Below are positions 30,163 through 39,122 of a stretch of DNA of 44,537 bases, one piece after another. Location of the stretch: NCBI GenBank assembly GCA_910585245.1, contig CAJUCO010000018.1, forward strand, positions 1 to 44,537, written 5' to 3'. The stretch is from an uncultured Oscillibacter sp. (GTDB lineage Bacteria > Bacillota > Clostridia > Oscillospirales > Oscillospiraceae). The notes beneath the pieces were generated by a model, which ran no database searches, had not been told where the DNA came from, and saw only the letters and a list, made by a program, of their open reading frames with translations. Both the position numbers and the translations under genes were made by a program. Position 1 is the first letter of the stretch. Each line of letters opens with the position of its first letter.

Positions 30163-31581
30163 TTAGACCGTGCCGTTTTCCCCGGCTTCCAGCAGGGACT
30201 TTTTGGCGGCCACGCCGGACTCGGCCACGTCATACTCCCAATTCCAGGGGTCTTTTTTGCAGACGCCGTCGGCGAAGGGGAGGAAGATGGATGCGACGCC
30301 CACAATGGCCAGAATCCAGCAGTACCACAGGTTGGGCACGATGTCCGTGGGGTTGATGGCGATGCCGCCGGCGGTGGTCAGGGCCGCGGCGGACAGAAGC
30401 TGCGCGCCATAGGGAATGATGCCCTGAAACACACAGGAGAACACGTCCAGCAACGAGGCGGTTCGCCGGGGGTCCACTTGATACTCCCGGCTGATGTCTT
30501 TTGCCATGGAGCCGCTGACCACAATGGCCACAGTGTTGTTGGCGGTGGCGAAATCAGACAGGGAGACCAGGGCGGCAATTCCCAGCTGAGCGGACTTGTT
30601 TCCCCGCATCATGCCCCGGAGACTGTTGATAAGCCAGTTGATTCCGCCGTTGTGGGCAATCATTTCGCTCATGCCGCCGCAAAACAGCGTCAGGAAAAAC
30701 ACCTCGTTCATGCCGGTAAAGCCGCTCCAGATGGCCTGGGCAAAGCCGAAGAGATCCATGGAGGCGGTGGCCAGGCCGATGCCTCCGGCCACAAAGATGC
30801 CGATGGTCAAGACCAAGAACACATTGACCCCCACAAGAGCCAGGAGCAAAACCAACAGATAGGGCGCGACCTTGGGGAGGCTGAAGCTCAAATCGTCCAT
30901 CACCGGCATTACCTCGGGACGGCCCACCATCAACAGCACGAGAATGGTGATGAGGGCGGCGGGCAGGGCGATGAAGAAGTTTACCCGGAACTTGTCCCGC
31001 ATCTCGCAGCCCTGGGAGCGGGTGGCGGCGATGGTGGTGTCCGAGATCATGGACAGGTTGTCGCCAAACATGGCCCCGCCCACGCAGGCGCCCACCATCA
31101 AGGGGACGGACAGGCCGCTTTTGTCCGCCACGCCCACGGCGATGGGGATGATGGCGCTGATGGTGCCCATGGACGTGCCGGTGGCTGTGCCCATGAAGGC
31201 GGAGATGATGAACACGCCGGCGGTGAGGAACTGCACGGGAATCAACGAAAGACCCAAATTGACCGTGGCGTCCCGCCCGCCCATGGAGGTGGCCACGGAA
31301 GAGAAGGCCCCCGCCAACAGATAGATCATCAGCATGGTCAAAACATCGATGTTGGCCGCGCCCCGGGCGAAGATGGCGAAGCGCTGGTCCAGACTACCCC
31401 TGGTGATGGCAAAGGCCGCCAGAAGGGCAATGAACATGGCGGTGACGGAGGGGAACTGGTAAAATGCCATTTCAACGCCCCGAGCCTGGAGAATCAGGCC
31501 TGCACCCAGGTAGATGGCGACGAAAATCAAAAAGGGGACCAATGCCAGGGCGCTGCTTTTTTGGTTCAGCTTGTGCTCCAT
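30163..31581 (-). CDS. NhaC-family Na+/H+ antiporter
   Basis: A 472-aa inner-membrane protein with about twelve hydrophobic segments. It matches the NhaC antiporter family, with the hallmark GAMFGDNLSMISDTTIAATR and a second conserved polar helix near FATANNTVAIVVSGSMA. Members exchange Na+ for H+, or couple substrate exchange such as malate/lactate, so the exact ion or solute is uncertain. AAAGGAG is 9 nt before the ATG. It lies between the debranching enzyme and porCDAB on the same strand but seems to have its own transcript. Confidence 0.9.
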   Translation of the reverse strand: MEHKLNQKSSALALVPFLIFVAIYLGAGLILQARGVEMAFYQFPSVTAMFIALLAAFAITRGSLDQRFAIFARGAANIDVLTMLMIYLLAGAFSSVATSMGGRDATVNLGLSLIPVQFLTAGVFIISAFMGTATGTSMGTISAIIPIAVGVADKSGLSVPLMVGACVGGAMFGDNLSMISDTTIAATRSQGCEMRDKFRVNFFIALPAALITILVLLMVGRPEVMPVMDDLSFSLPKVAPYLLVLLLALVGVNVFLVLTIGIFVAGGIGLATASMDLFGFAQAIWSGFTGMNEVFFLTLFCGGMSEMIAHNGGINWLINSLRGMMRGNKSAQLGIAALVSLSDFATANNTVAIVVSGSMAKDISREYQVDPRRTASLLDVFSCVFQGIIPYGAQLLSAAALTTAGGIAINPTDIVPNLWYCWILAIVGVASIFLPFADGVCKKDPWNWEYDVAESGVAAKKSLLEAGENGTV

Positions 31582-31705
31582 GTTTGTTTCTCCTTTACCT
31601 CTTTTTCCGAGAAGTCGTAAATGCGTCTTTGAATGCCATGTGTCCGCCTTCTTTATAGGACCGGCTCATCCTGGAAGAGGAGGGGGCGGCGAAGAGCCGT
31701 GGAAC

Positions 31706-33835
31706 TTACCGGGGGCGGGCGGCGAAGACCTTTACGCTCCGGGGGCCGATGGAGAAGTGGCCATCGGGGATGTCCACGGCGGACTGGACGGGTTCCCAGG
31801 TGTCCGCCAGCTGCTCCCAGATGAGATTCCGGGGCAATTCCGGAAGTTCCACCTCCAGGGGTTTCCAATAGGCGTTGGAGGCGGCGTAGACGATCTGAGG
31901 GGCTTCCCCCTTCGCCTGTCCGGCGAAGAGAACGCCCACATACCGCTCGTGATCCTCAAACTGGGTGTGCCAGGGGGTGACGCCGTGGAAGCTGACATCG
32001 GGGAAGCCGTAATACCCGTCGGAGAGGTTGGCTCGAAGGATGCGGAAACGCTTGCGCAAGGCGATCATGAATTGGAAAAAGTGGAACATATCCTTGTTTT
32101 TTTCCAGCATCCGCCAGTCCAGCCAGCTGGTCAAATTGTCCTGGCAGTATGCGTTGTTGTTGCCAAATTGCGTGTTGCAAAACTCGTCCCCCGCCAGGAA
32201 CATGGGGATGCCCCGGCTGCACATCAAAAGGGCGAAGGCGTTGCGCACCATCCGCCGCCGGAGAAGGAGGATCTCCGGGTCATCCGTTTCCCCCTCAATT
32301 CCGCAGTTCCAGCTATTGTTGTCGTTGGCTCCGTCCGTGCCTCCCCAGCCGTTTTTTTCGTTGTGTTTGACATTGTAGGAGTACAGATCCCAGAGGGTGA
32401 AGCCGTCATGACAGGTGATGAAGTTCACCGAGGCGTTCTTCCGCTCTCCGGACTGGTAGATGTCCCGGGAGCCCACGATCCGCAAAGCGGCGGCCTGGGC
32501 GCAGCCCGCGTCGCCTTTGAGATAGCGGCGCATATCGTCCCGGTAGCGGCCGTTCCACTCCGCCCAGCGGTTCCAGGCGGGGAAGCTGCCCACCTGGTAG
32601 AGCCCGCCGGCGTCCCAGGCCTCGGCGATGAGCTTCACGTCCCCCAGGATGGGGTCGAAGGCCATGGCCTGGAGCAGGGGGGGCTTGTGCATGGGGCTGC
32701 CGTCCTCGTTCCGCCCCAGGATGGAGGCCAGGTCGAAGCGGAAACCGCTGATGTGGTAGGTGGTGACCCAGTAGCGCAGGCAGTCGATGATCATTTGGTG
32801 TACGATGGGGTGGTTACAGTTCAAGGTGTTGCCACAGCCGCTGAAATTGTAGTATTGGCCGCCGGGGGTGAGTAAGTAGTAAATATTGTTGTCAAAACCC
32901 TTGAAGGAGAAGAAGGGGCCGTCCTCGTTTCCCTCCGCCGTGTGGTTGAACACCACGTCCAGGTATACTTCGATACCGTTTTCGTTGCAGTCCTGGATGA
33001 GGCGTTTGAGTTCGTTGCCCTCCCGGTTATACTCCAGGCCGGAGGCATAGCTGGTGTTGGGGGCGAAGAAGCTGACGGTGTTGTACCCCCAGTAGTTGTA
33101 AAGCTGCTCTCCGTCCACCTGCCGGGCGTCCTGCATCTCGTCAAACTCGAAAATGGGCATCAGCTCCACGGCGTTGACCCCCAGCTCTTTCAAGTAGGGA
33201 ATCTTCTCCCGCAGCCCCTCGAAGGTCCCGGGAGCGGCCACGGCGGAGGAGCCGTGAATGGTGAAGCCCCGGACATGGAGCTCGTAGATCACCAGGTCCT
33301 CCATGGGGATCAGGGGCCGGGTCATGTTGCCCCAGTCGAAGTCGTCTTTCACCACGCGGGCCTTGTAGTGCTGGCCGGAGCCGTCTTTCACGCCCCATTG
33401 GCTCTGTCCCGTTACAGCGCGGGCATACGGGTCCAGAAGATACTTGGTCTTATCAAAGAGCAGGCCTTTCTCCACGTCTTTGGGACCGTCCACCCGGAAG
33501 GCGTACTCAAATTCCTCGATGTTCAGCTTAAACACGATCATCGAGTACACATTGCCGATGCGGTAACGCTCCGGAAAGGGGAGGACGGCGTAGGGCTCCG
33601 TCTCCTCCCGCCGGAACAGCAGCAGTTCGATGGCCGTGGCCCCGTGGGAGTGGACCGTGAAGTTTACACCGCCGGGGATGGCGGTGGCTCCGTTGATCTC
33701 GTAAAAACCGGGGCGCACGTCGAATCCGTTCAAATGGTCCATGGGGACCAGGTGGATGGTGCGGGGCAGCGCCACTGCGGGGGCGGACGCCTGAGAAATA
33801 GGCGTTTGGAGGGTCTGTCTGTCTGTATGTTCCAC
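31706..33835 (-). CDS. GH13 glycogen debranching enzyme / isoamylase-type (GlgX-like)
   Basis: A 709-aa alpha-glucan debranching enzyme with an N-terminal CBM48-like beta domain (about residues 40-150) and a GH13 TIM barrel. Catalytic residues are visible: nucleophile Asp in GFRFDLAS, acid Glu in IAEAWDAG and the third Asp in TCHDGFTL; YELHVRGFT and DVVFNHTAEG are other GH13 blocks. It hydrolyses alpha-1,6 branches of glycogen-like polymers. I choose the GTG at 33835 because AAGGAG is 7 nt upstream and a strong promoter (33882-33910) lies inside the longer open frame. No other glycogen gene is near. Confidence 0.9.
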   Translation of the reverse strand: MEHTDRQTLQTPISQASAPAVALPRTIHLVPMDHLNGFDVRPGFYEINGATAIPGGVNFTVHSHGATAIELLLFRREETEPYAVLPFPERYRIGNVYSMIVFKLNIEEFEYAFRVDGPKDVEKGLLFDKTKYLLDPYARAVTGQSQWGVKDGSGQHYKARVVKDDFDWGNMTRPLIPMEDLVIYELHVRGFTIHGSSAVAAPGTFEGLREKIPYLKELGVNAVELMPIFEFDEMQDARQVDGEQLYNYWGYNTVSFFAPNTSYASGLEYNREGNELKRLIQDCNENGIEVYLDVVFNHTAEGNEDGPFFSFKGFDNNIYYLLTPGGQYYNFSGCGNTLNCNHPIVHQMIIDCLRYWVTTYHISGFRFDLASILGRNEDGSPMHKPPLLQAMAFDPILGDVKLIAEAWDAGGLYQVGSFPAWNRWAEWNGRYRDDMRRYLKGDAGCAQAAALRIVGSRDIYQSGERKNASVNFITCHDGFTLWDLYSYNVKHNEKNGWGGTDGANDNNSWNCGIEGETDDPEILLLRRRMVRNAFALLMCSRGIPMFLAGDEFCNTQFGNNNAYCQDNLTSWLDWRMLEKNKDMFHFFQFMIALRKRFRILRANLSDGYYGFPDVSFHGVTPWHTQFEDHERYVGVLFAGQAKGEAPQIVYAASNAYWKPLEVELPELPRNLIWEQLADTWEPVQSAVDIPDGHFSIGPRSVKVFAARPR

Positions 33836-33881
33836 CGGGAACTCCTTCCTCGCCGGTTTGGCGACTGTAGAATACGGTCCC

Positions 33882-33910
33882 ATTATACAACACTCCCTCA
33901 GATTTGTCAT
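33882..33910 (-). promoter_or_regulatory. Promoter of the debranching enzyme gene
   Basis: Minus-strand ATGACA and TATAAT separated by 17 bp, about 50 bp before the GTG start. Confidence 0.6.
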
Positions 33911-33935
33911 AACATTTTTGGGTTTTTGTGAGATT

Positions 33936-33952
33936 CCACAAAGTCTTTGTGG
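33936..33952. promoter_or_regulatory. Palindrome between divergent debranching enzyme and sigma factor genes
   Basis: CCACAAAG-T-CTTTGTGG is a perfect 8-bp inverted repeat around one base, with the form of a dimeric repressor site. It lies upstream of the debranching enzyme -35 box and at the -35 position relative to a TATAAT (33965-33970) facing the sigma factor gene. The regulator is unknown. Confidence 0.45.
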
Positions 33953-34057
33953 GAAAGCGCAATTTATAATAGAGAGATGGAAGCGGAGAGATTTTTTGGA
34001 CGGCGTGAAAAATTATGCGCCTCTCAGACGTGTTGTAAGCAGAAGGGAGTGAGGAGC

Positions 34058-34540
34058 GTGGTTCCATTTGGTACCGATGAAACCATTAGCCGGATGGTGG
34101 CGGACTACAGCGATATGCTGCTGCGGTTGGCCTGCACCCGCCTGGGCTCCACCGCAGACGCGGAGGACGCCGTGCAGGAGGCGTTCTTGCGCCTGCTCAC
34201 CGCCCGGCCCGTCTTCCGGGACCAGGAGCATGAAAAAGCCTGGTTGATCCGCACCACCCTTCAACGCGCCGGTGACATCCGCCGCAAGGCGGAGCGGCGA
34301 AATATCCCTCTGGAGGACGTGGCGGAGCCCGTGGCCCCCAAGAGCCCCGGCGATGAGCTTCGCTCCGCCGTCCGGGCCCTGCCGGTGATGTACGGGTCCG
34401 TCATCCACCTCCACTATTATGAGGGATATTCCATCAAAGAAATTGCCAAACTGCTGGGCCTGCCCGCCGCCACGGTGGGTACCCGCCTGGCCCGTGGCCG
34501 GGAGCGGCTGCGGCAGATGCTGAGGGAGGACGTTGTATGA
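34058..34540 (+). CDS. ECF-type RNA polymerase sigma factor
   Basis: A 160-aa sigma-70 family factor with region 2 (ISRMVADYSDMLLRLACTRL through DAEDAVQEAFLRLL) and region 4 (YEGYSIKEIAKLLGLPAATV followed by TRLARGRERL), and no region 3, as in extracytoplasmic-function sigmas. The start is taken as GTG at 34058, since GGGAG is 8 nt upstream; longer versions are possible in the same frame. It overlaps the next gene, a probable anti-sigma, by 4 nt (ATGA). It should redirect RNA polymerase in response to an envelope signal. Confidence 0.9.
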   Translation: MVPFGTDETISRMVADYSDMLLRLACTRLGSTADAEDAVQEAFLRLLTARPVFRDQEHEKAWLIRTTLQRAGDIRRKAERRNIPLEDVAEPVAPKSPGDELRSAVRALPVMYGSVIHLHYYEGYSIKEIAKLLGLPAATVGTRLARGRERLRQMLREDVV

Positions 34541-35424
34541 ACGATTACCGAAAGGCTTTCGACGAGCTCTCCTTTTCCGCGGATTTTCAGGAGCGGACGG
34601 CGGACCTGCTGCGAAATCGCGCCCGCGACTTGGAAAAGGAGCGTACCAACATGACTATCAGCAAAACCAAAAAGATCGCGGTGCTTGCCGCCGCCTGTAT
34701 CGCCCTGCTGGCGGTGTCCGTGTCTGCCGCTTACGCCTGGCTCACCCCCGCCCAGGTGGCGGAGGAGCACGACCAGCCCCTGCTGGCGGAGGCCTTCGAG
34801 GGCCCCGGCGCCATCGAGATCAACGAAACCGTGGAGAGCGGGGATTTCTCCATCACCCTGCTGGGCTTGGTCTCGGGGCGGAATCTGGACGTTTTGAACC
34901 AGGACCTGGAAAAGGACCACACGTATTCCGTTCTGGCCCTGCGCCGTCTGGACGGGGAGCCACTGGAAAATGAGACCTTCGATTTCGGCGGATATGTTAT
35001 GACCCCTCTGGTAGCGGGCTGCTCCCCTGCGGCAGTGAACAACTGGACGTTAGAGGCCTTTGCCCAGGGCTTTGCCAAGGACGGCGCGTACTATTACCTG
35101 CTGGACACCCAGAGCATTGAGATGTTCGCGGACCGCACGGTCTATATGGCCTTCTACGAGGGCTTTGTGCCCAACAACACCATCTTCACCGTGGCGGATG
35201 ACGGGACCATCGCCTTCTGTGACGATTTCGCCGGTATCCACGCCCTCTTCACCCTGCCCCTGGACTCCGCCAAAGCGGACCCGGCGGCGGCGGAGGCGTT
35301 TTTGAAGGAGAACGACATGGGCTGGACCAATGAGCGGTCGGAACCGGAAGAGGAAGGGGAATGGGAAACCGAGCGCCGTGAGACGGAGGACGGCGAGGAG
35401 ATTTTCCTCCGGCCCAAGTCCTGA
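34537..35424 (+). CDS. Probable membrane anti-sigma factor
   Basis: A 295-aa protein with a cytoplasmic N terminus (about residues 1-45, charged and helical), one transmembrane segment (about 47-69) and an external domain of about 225 residues ending in an acidic tail. The layout and its 4-nt overlap with the sigma gene fit an anti-sigma factor of the DUF4179/RsiV-like kind, in which the N terminus holds the sigma factor and the outer domain senses a signal. I do not recognise the outer domain with confidence, so the signal is unknown. Confidence 0.72.
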   Translation: MNDYRKAFDELSFSADFQERTADLLRNRARDLEKERTNMTISKTKKIAVLAAACIALLAVSVSAAYAWLTPAQVAEEHDQPLLAEAFEGPGAIEINETVESGDFSITLLGLVSGRNLDVLNQDLEKDHTYSVLALRRLDGEPLENETFDFGGYVMTPLVAGCSPAAVNNWTLEAFAQGFAKDGAYYYLLDTQSIEMFADRTVYMAFYEGFVPNNTIFTVADDGTIAFCDDFAGIHALFTLPLDSAKADPAAAEAFLKENDMGWTNERSEPEEEGEWETERRETEDGEEIFLRPKS

Positions 35425-35487
35425 AAGGGCGAAGCGTTGGAGTTTGCGGCGGACGATGCCGCCGGCATTACCGGCGGATTAATAAAG

Positions 35488-35520
35488 AGGACCGGCGGGA
35501 AGCGTACTCCCGCCGGTCCT
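35488..35520. terminator. Bidirectional terminator between anti-sigma and asnA
   Basis: A perfect 13-bp stem AGGACCGGCGGGA with its complement and a 7-nt loop, with CTCTTGT following on the plus strand and CTTTATTAAT on the minus strand. It closes the convergent transcripts. Confidence 0.75.
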
Positions 35521-35537
35521 CTCTTGTCTGGTAGACC

Positions 35538-36545
35538 TTACAAAAGGGTAATTCCCGCCTTCTCGCAGCCCTCCAGGGTCTCTTGGTCCCAGAGACTGGC
35601 CTGAACCTCGCCGATGTGACAGGCCCCTAGCAGCAGCATACACACCCGAGACATCCCGATGCCGCCGCCGATGGACTGGGGCAGTTCCCTGTTTAGCAGC
35701 ATCTGATGGAAGGGCAGCTTCCGGCGCCCGTCGCACCCGGCGGCGGTGAGCTGGCGGTCCATGGCGGCGGCGTCCACCCGGATGCCCATGGAGGAGACCT
35801 CGAAGGAGCGCTCCAGCACCGGATTCCACATGAGAATGTCTCCGTTGAGTTCCCAGTCGTCGTAATCCGGAGCCCGGCCGTCGTGGCGCCGGCCGGATTT
35901 CAGGGTTTTACCGATCTGCATAAGGAAGACGGTCCCGTGCTCCCGACAGATCTTCGTCTCCCGTTCCGTGGGGTCCAGATTGGGATAGCGATCCTCCAGT
36001 TCCTGGGTGGAGATGAAATACACGTCCCGGTCGGGCCGGAAGCCCAGGGCGGGGAAATGGTTGCGGAGGACGGAGGCGGTGTCGCACAGAGCCCCCACGA
36101 TGTCCCGGACGGTGTCTTTGAGGTACTGGAGGTTCCGGTCCTCCTGGCCGATGTGTTTCTCCCAGTCCCACTGGTCTACATAAATGGAGTGGAGGTTGTC
36201 TACGATCTCGTCCCGGCGGATGGCGTTCATGTCGGTAAAAAGGCCCATTCCCCGGGGGAACTCATAGCGTTTCAGGGCCAGGCGTTTCCACTTGGCCAGG
36301 GAGTGCACCACCTGACCCTCGGTGCCCACGTCCGGGATGTCGAAGCTGACGGGGCGCTCCACGCCGTTTAAATCGTCGTTTAATCCGGTGCGCCCGTCCA
36401 CAAACAGGGGGGCGGAGACCCGGTGGAGGTTCAACCGGAGGGTGAGGTTGCGCTGGAAATCCTCGTGGATCAGCTCAATGGCCCGCTGAAGCTCGTTGTT
36501 GCTCAGAAGCATTTTGTAGCCGGTGGGGATGGTGAGTTTGCTCAT
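35538..36545 (-). CDS. asnA: Aspartate-ammonia ligase (asparagine synthetase A)
   Basis: Makes asparagine from aspartate, ammonia and ATP. The 335-aa length is usual. It resembles class II aminoacyl-tRNA synthetases, with motifs VSFDIPDVGTEGQVVHSLAKWKR outlined near the N terminus, the Arg-bearing motif 2 region and GGGIGMSRVCMLLL (motif 3) near the C terminus. The start at 36545 is the first Met of the conserved protein; its ribosome site (AAGGA) is weak and distant. It lies 103 bp downstream of gltX on the same strand and may be read from the gltX promoter. I see no T-box in the gap. Confidence 0.95.
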   Translation of the reverse strand: MSKLTIPTGYKMLLSNNELQRAIELIHEDFQRNLTLRLNLHRVSAPLFVDGRTGLNDDLNGVERPVSFDIPDVGTEGQVVHSLAKWKRLALKRYEFPRGMGLFTDMNAIRRDEIVDNLHSIYVDQWDWEKHIGQEDRNLQYLKDTVRDIVGALCDTASVLRNHFPALGFRPDRDVYFISTQELEDRYPNLDPTERETKICREHGTVFLMQIGKTLKSGRRHDGRAPDYDDWELNGDILMWNPVLERSFEVSSMGIRVDAAAMDRQLTAAGCDGRRKLPFHQMLLNRELPQSIGGGIGMSRVCMLLLGACHIGEVQASLWDQETLEGCEKAGITLL

Positions 36546-36648
36546 GTGATAAAACCAGTCCTTTTTATTTGAATTGATCATGGGGAGGGAAGGCGTTGAG
36601 TTTGAAGCGCTGATCCCTCTTTTTATGTTGAAAGGAAAATCAGGCTTT

Positions 36649-38130
36649 TCATTTTTCAAGGCCCAGCTTCAGACGGCGGAGGGATTCCTCCTTGCCCAGG
36701 ATATGGCAAATTTCCGCCGCGCCGCCGGGAGTCACCTGTTTGCCCGCTGCGGCGATGCGCACGGGCCACATCAGCGTGGCGTTCTTCACGCCAAGGGACT
36801 CCGCCAGGGCGATCAGGCAGTCATGGACGGCGTCCTGGGTCCAGTTGGGAAGGGCCTCCAGGGCGGGGATGGCGGCCTCCAACATTCGCCGGGAGATCTC
36901 CCGGTCGGTTTTGGACTTCTTGTTGGTGAAAAGAGAGACGTCATAGTCCGGCAGCGCATCGAAGAAATCCACCTTCTCCGGGATGTCCGTCAGCTTTTCG
37001 CACCGGGCCTGGAGCAGGGCGGCCACCGCCGCCGGGTCAATGGCGGGGTTCTTCACCGCCTGGCGGATATAGGGCTCCGCGATTTTGGCGAAGTCCTCCG
37101 GAGCCATAGCCCGCAGATACAGGGCGTTGAAGTAAGTCAGTTTCTCCATATCGAAAATAGCGGGAGACTTGGAGATGCCCGCAATGTCAAAGGCGTCCAC
37201 CAGTTCCTCAAGAGAGAAAACCTCCTGCTCGCTGCGCTCCCCCTTGGGGGCCCAGCCCAGAAGAGCCACGTAGTTCAGCACGGCGGGAGTCAGGTAGCCC
37301 TGCTGGATCAGGTCCTCATAGGAGGGGTCCCCGTGGCGTTTGCTCATTTTGTTGTGCTGGTCCCGCATGACGGGGGAGCAGTGGACGTAGGTGGGAATGT
37401 CCCAGCCGAAGGCCTCGTACAGGAGATTGTATTTGGGGGCGGAGCTGAGGTATTCGCTGCCCCGGACCACGTGGGTGATGCCCATAAGGTGGTCGTCGAT
37501 TACATTGGCAAAATTGTAGGTGGGTAGACCGTCCCGCTTCAAAAGCACCTGATCGTCCAAAGTTTTGTTATCCACGGTGATGTCTCCAAAGGAGACGTCG
37601 TGAAACGTGGTGGTCCCCTCTTGGGGGATGCGTTGGCGGATGACGTAGGGCATACCCGCCATGAGGTTGGCGTCAATTTCCTCCTGAGACAGATCCCGGC
37701 AGGGATCGGCGGCTCGGTCAAAGCTGCCGGAGTCCTCCTCCGATTCCGTCTTCTCGCAAAAGCAGTAATAGGCCGCGTCTTTTTCCACCAGGAGCTTGGC
37801 GTACTTCCCATAGAGGTCCCGGCGTTGCGACTGGATGTAGGGCCCTGTGGGACCGCCCACGTCGGGACCTTCGTCGTGGGTCAGACCGCACTCGGCCATG
37901 GTGCGGTAGATGACATCCGTGGCGCCCTCTACCAGGCGGCCCTGATCTGTGTCCTCAATGCGGAGGATAAAGGTGCCGTGGTGGTGGCGGGCGATGAGCC
38001 AGGTGTACAGGGCGGTGCGGAGATTGCCCACGTGCATATACCCCGTGGGGGAGGGGGCGAAGCGGGTGCGGACCGTTCCTTTGGGGATGCGGTCTTCCAT
38101 ATCTTCGAAAAAGCGGTTGGTCTCTGCCAT
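36649..38130 (-). CDS. gltX: Glutamate-tRNA ligase
   Basis: A 493-aa class I aminoacyl-tRNA synthetase charging tRNA-Glu (and possibly tRNA-Gln for later amidation). The HIGH-type motif is SPTGYMHVGNLRTALYTW near residue 27, the KMSKS motif is NKMSKRHGD, and RGSEYLSSAPKYNLLYEA is a GlxRS block. GGAGG is 9 nt upstream of the ATG. A strong promoter lies about 60 bp upstream. Confidence 0.96.
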   Translation of the reverse strand: MAETNRFFEDMEDRIPKGTVRTRFAPSPTGYMHVGNLRTALYTWLIARHHHGTFILRIEDTDQGRLVEGATDVIYRTMAECGLTHDEGPDVGGPTGPYIQSQRRDLYGKYAKLLVEKDAAYYCFCEKTESEEDSGSFDRAADPCRDLSQEEIDANLMAGMPYVIRQRIPQEGTTTFHDVSFGDITVDNKTLDDQVLLKRDGLPTYNFANVIDDHLMGITHVVRGSEYLSSAPKYNLLYEAFGWDIPTYVHCSPVMRDQHNKMSKRHGDPSYEDLIQQGYLTPAVLNYVALLGWAPKGERSEQEVFSLEELVDAFDIAGISKSPAIFDMEKLTYFNALYLRAMAPEDFAKIAEPYIRQAVKNPAIDPAAVAALLQARCEKLTDIPEKVDFFDALPDYDVSLFTNKKSKTDREISRRMLEAAIPALEALPNWTQDAVHDCLIALAESLGVKNATLMWPVRIAAAGKQVTPGGAAEICHILGKEESLRRLKLGLEK

Positions 38131-38188
38131 GAAAAAACCTCCGTATCAAGCCGGGGAGTCCGGCGTGTTTTGATAAGCATACATTGTT

Positions 38189-38217
38189 ATTATCCGCGCT
38201 TTTTGAGAAAAAGTCAA
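38189..38217 (-). promoter_or_regulatory. Promoter of gltX
   Basis: Minus-strand TTGACT and GATAAT separated by 17 bp. Confidence 0.65.
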
Positions 38218-38358
38218 GCGGGGCCTTTGTAAAATCTGGCGGAAATGACCGCGGGCGGGCCGGGCCCTGGCCGGAACACCCAAGAGCGCCCGCCCCTTTT
38301 TGCCAGATACGCTAAAAAAGCCGCCGCTGCCGGTCCCGGCTTTCAGTCCCTTCGTCAC

Positions 38359-38387
38359 TTGCAAAGGGGGAGGGGGCTTGTTAGAAT
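38359..38387 (+). promoter_or_regulatory. Promoter of the HAD phosphatase-metallopeptidase pair
   Basis: TTGCAA and TAGAAT separated by 17 bp, about 70 bp upstream of the start codon. Confidence 0.55.
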
Positions 38388-38459
38388 ATTTATGGTTAAG
38401 CGGTTGGCGAAAACGCCAAGCCTCTTTTACGATTTCGATCACTGATGATGAGGTGCTAA

Positions 38460-39122
38460 ATGTATCATACCGTAATTTTCGACTTGGACGGAACACTGCT
38501 GGACACCATTGAGGACCTGGCCGCCGCCGGAAACTGGGTCTGCCGCCGCAACGGCTGGCCGGAGCACTCGCTGGAGGCGTTCAAGGCCATGGTGGGCCAC
38601 GGCATCCCCAATCTGGTTTCCAAGTTTTCCCCCGAGGGCTGCCAGAGCCCCTTGATTCTGATGAACACCCTCTCCCAGTTCAGCGAATACTACGGGGAGC
38701 ATAACATGGATGCCACCGCCCCCTATGCGGGGGTGCCGGAGCTGCTGGGCCGGTTGAAGGCGGCCGGGGTTCAGATGGCGGTGTACTCCAACAAGGCTGA
38801 CGGCTTCAGCCGGGAGATTGTAGACCACTACCTGCCCGGTTTTTTCCGGCTGGTCCGGGGGAAGGTGGACGGCGTACCTGTAAAGCCGGACCCGGCGGGC
38901 CTCTACAACATCATGAAGGAGCTGGACGCGGAGCCGGAGAACACCCTTTTTGTGGGGGACAGCGCCACGGACATTCACACCGGCCACAATGCGGGACTGA
39001 AAACCTGCGGCGTTACCTGGGGCTTCCGGCCCCGGTCCTCTTTGGAAGAGGCCGGCGCAGACCGTCTGGCGGACTCTGTGGAGGAGCTGGAAACCGCCGT
39101 TTTGGAGGGACCGTGGTCCTGA
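38460..39122 (+). CDS. HAD phosphatase, phosphoglycolate phosphatase-like
   Basis: A 220-aa HAD hydrolase of the Gph/PGMB type with a helical cap. Motif I is FDLDGTLLDT, motif II the Ser in YSNKADG, motif III the Lys in VPVKPDP and motif IV GDSATDIHTG. Relatives dephosphorylate 2-phosphoglycolate or pyrophosphate; the substrate here is unproven. GAGGTG precedes the ATG. The stop overlaps the next gene by 10 nt. Confidence 0.9.
   Translation: MYHTVIFDLDGTLLDTIEDLAAAGNWVCRRNGWPEHSLEAFKAMVGHGIPNLVSKFSPEGCQSPLILMNTLSQFSEYYGEHNMDATAPYAGVPELLGRLKAAGVQMAVYSNKADGFSREIVDHYLPGFFRLVRGKVDGVPVKPDPAGLYNIMKELDAEPENTLFVGDSATDIHTGHNAGLKTCGVTWGFRPRSSLEEAGADRLADSVEELETAVLEGPWS

Larger units (their letters stand above)
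38131..38459. other. Divergent intergenic region gltX / HAD phosphatase
   Basis: A 329-bp stretch holding both promoters listed separately. Between them is a large GC-rich hairpin (GCGGGCG 38251-38257 with CGCCCGC 38287-38293, with an inner GGCC palindrome) followed by five T residues on the plus strand, terminator-like although no plus-strand gene precedes it. No open frame here looks coding. Confidence 0.4.

Noticed and set aside
30098..30166. A 22-residue plus-strand frame with a good GGAGG site
   Set aside because: It ends over the antiporter stop codon on the other strand, has a random-looking Arg/Pro-rich sequence and no plus-strand gene follows. Chance is more likely.
31514..32875. 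Long plus-strand frame antisense to the debranching enzyme; similar long frames oppose porA, nhaC, gltX and the NuoF/GltD gene
   Set aside because: All oppose recognised conserved proteins, lack ribosome sites and show no family resemblance.
33836..33910. Longer N terminus of the debranching enzyme from ATG 33910 or 33883
   Set aside because: A near-consensus promoter (33882-33910) lies inside that extension and a strong ribosome site precedes GTG 33835.
36546..36648. T-box or other amino-acid-responsive leader before asnA
   Set aside because: I found no T-box sequence or specifier hairpin in the 103-bp gap.
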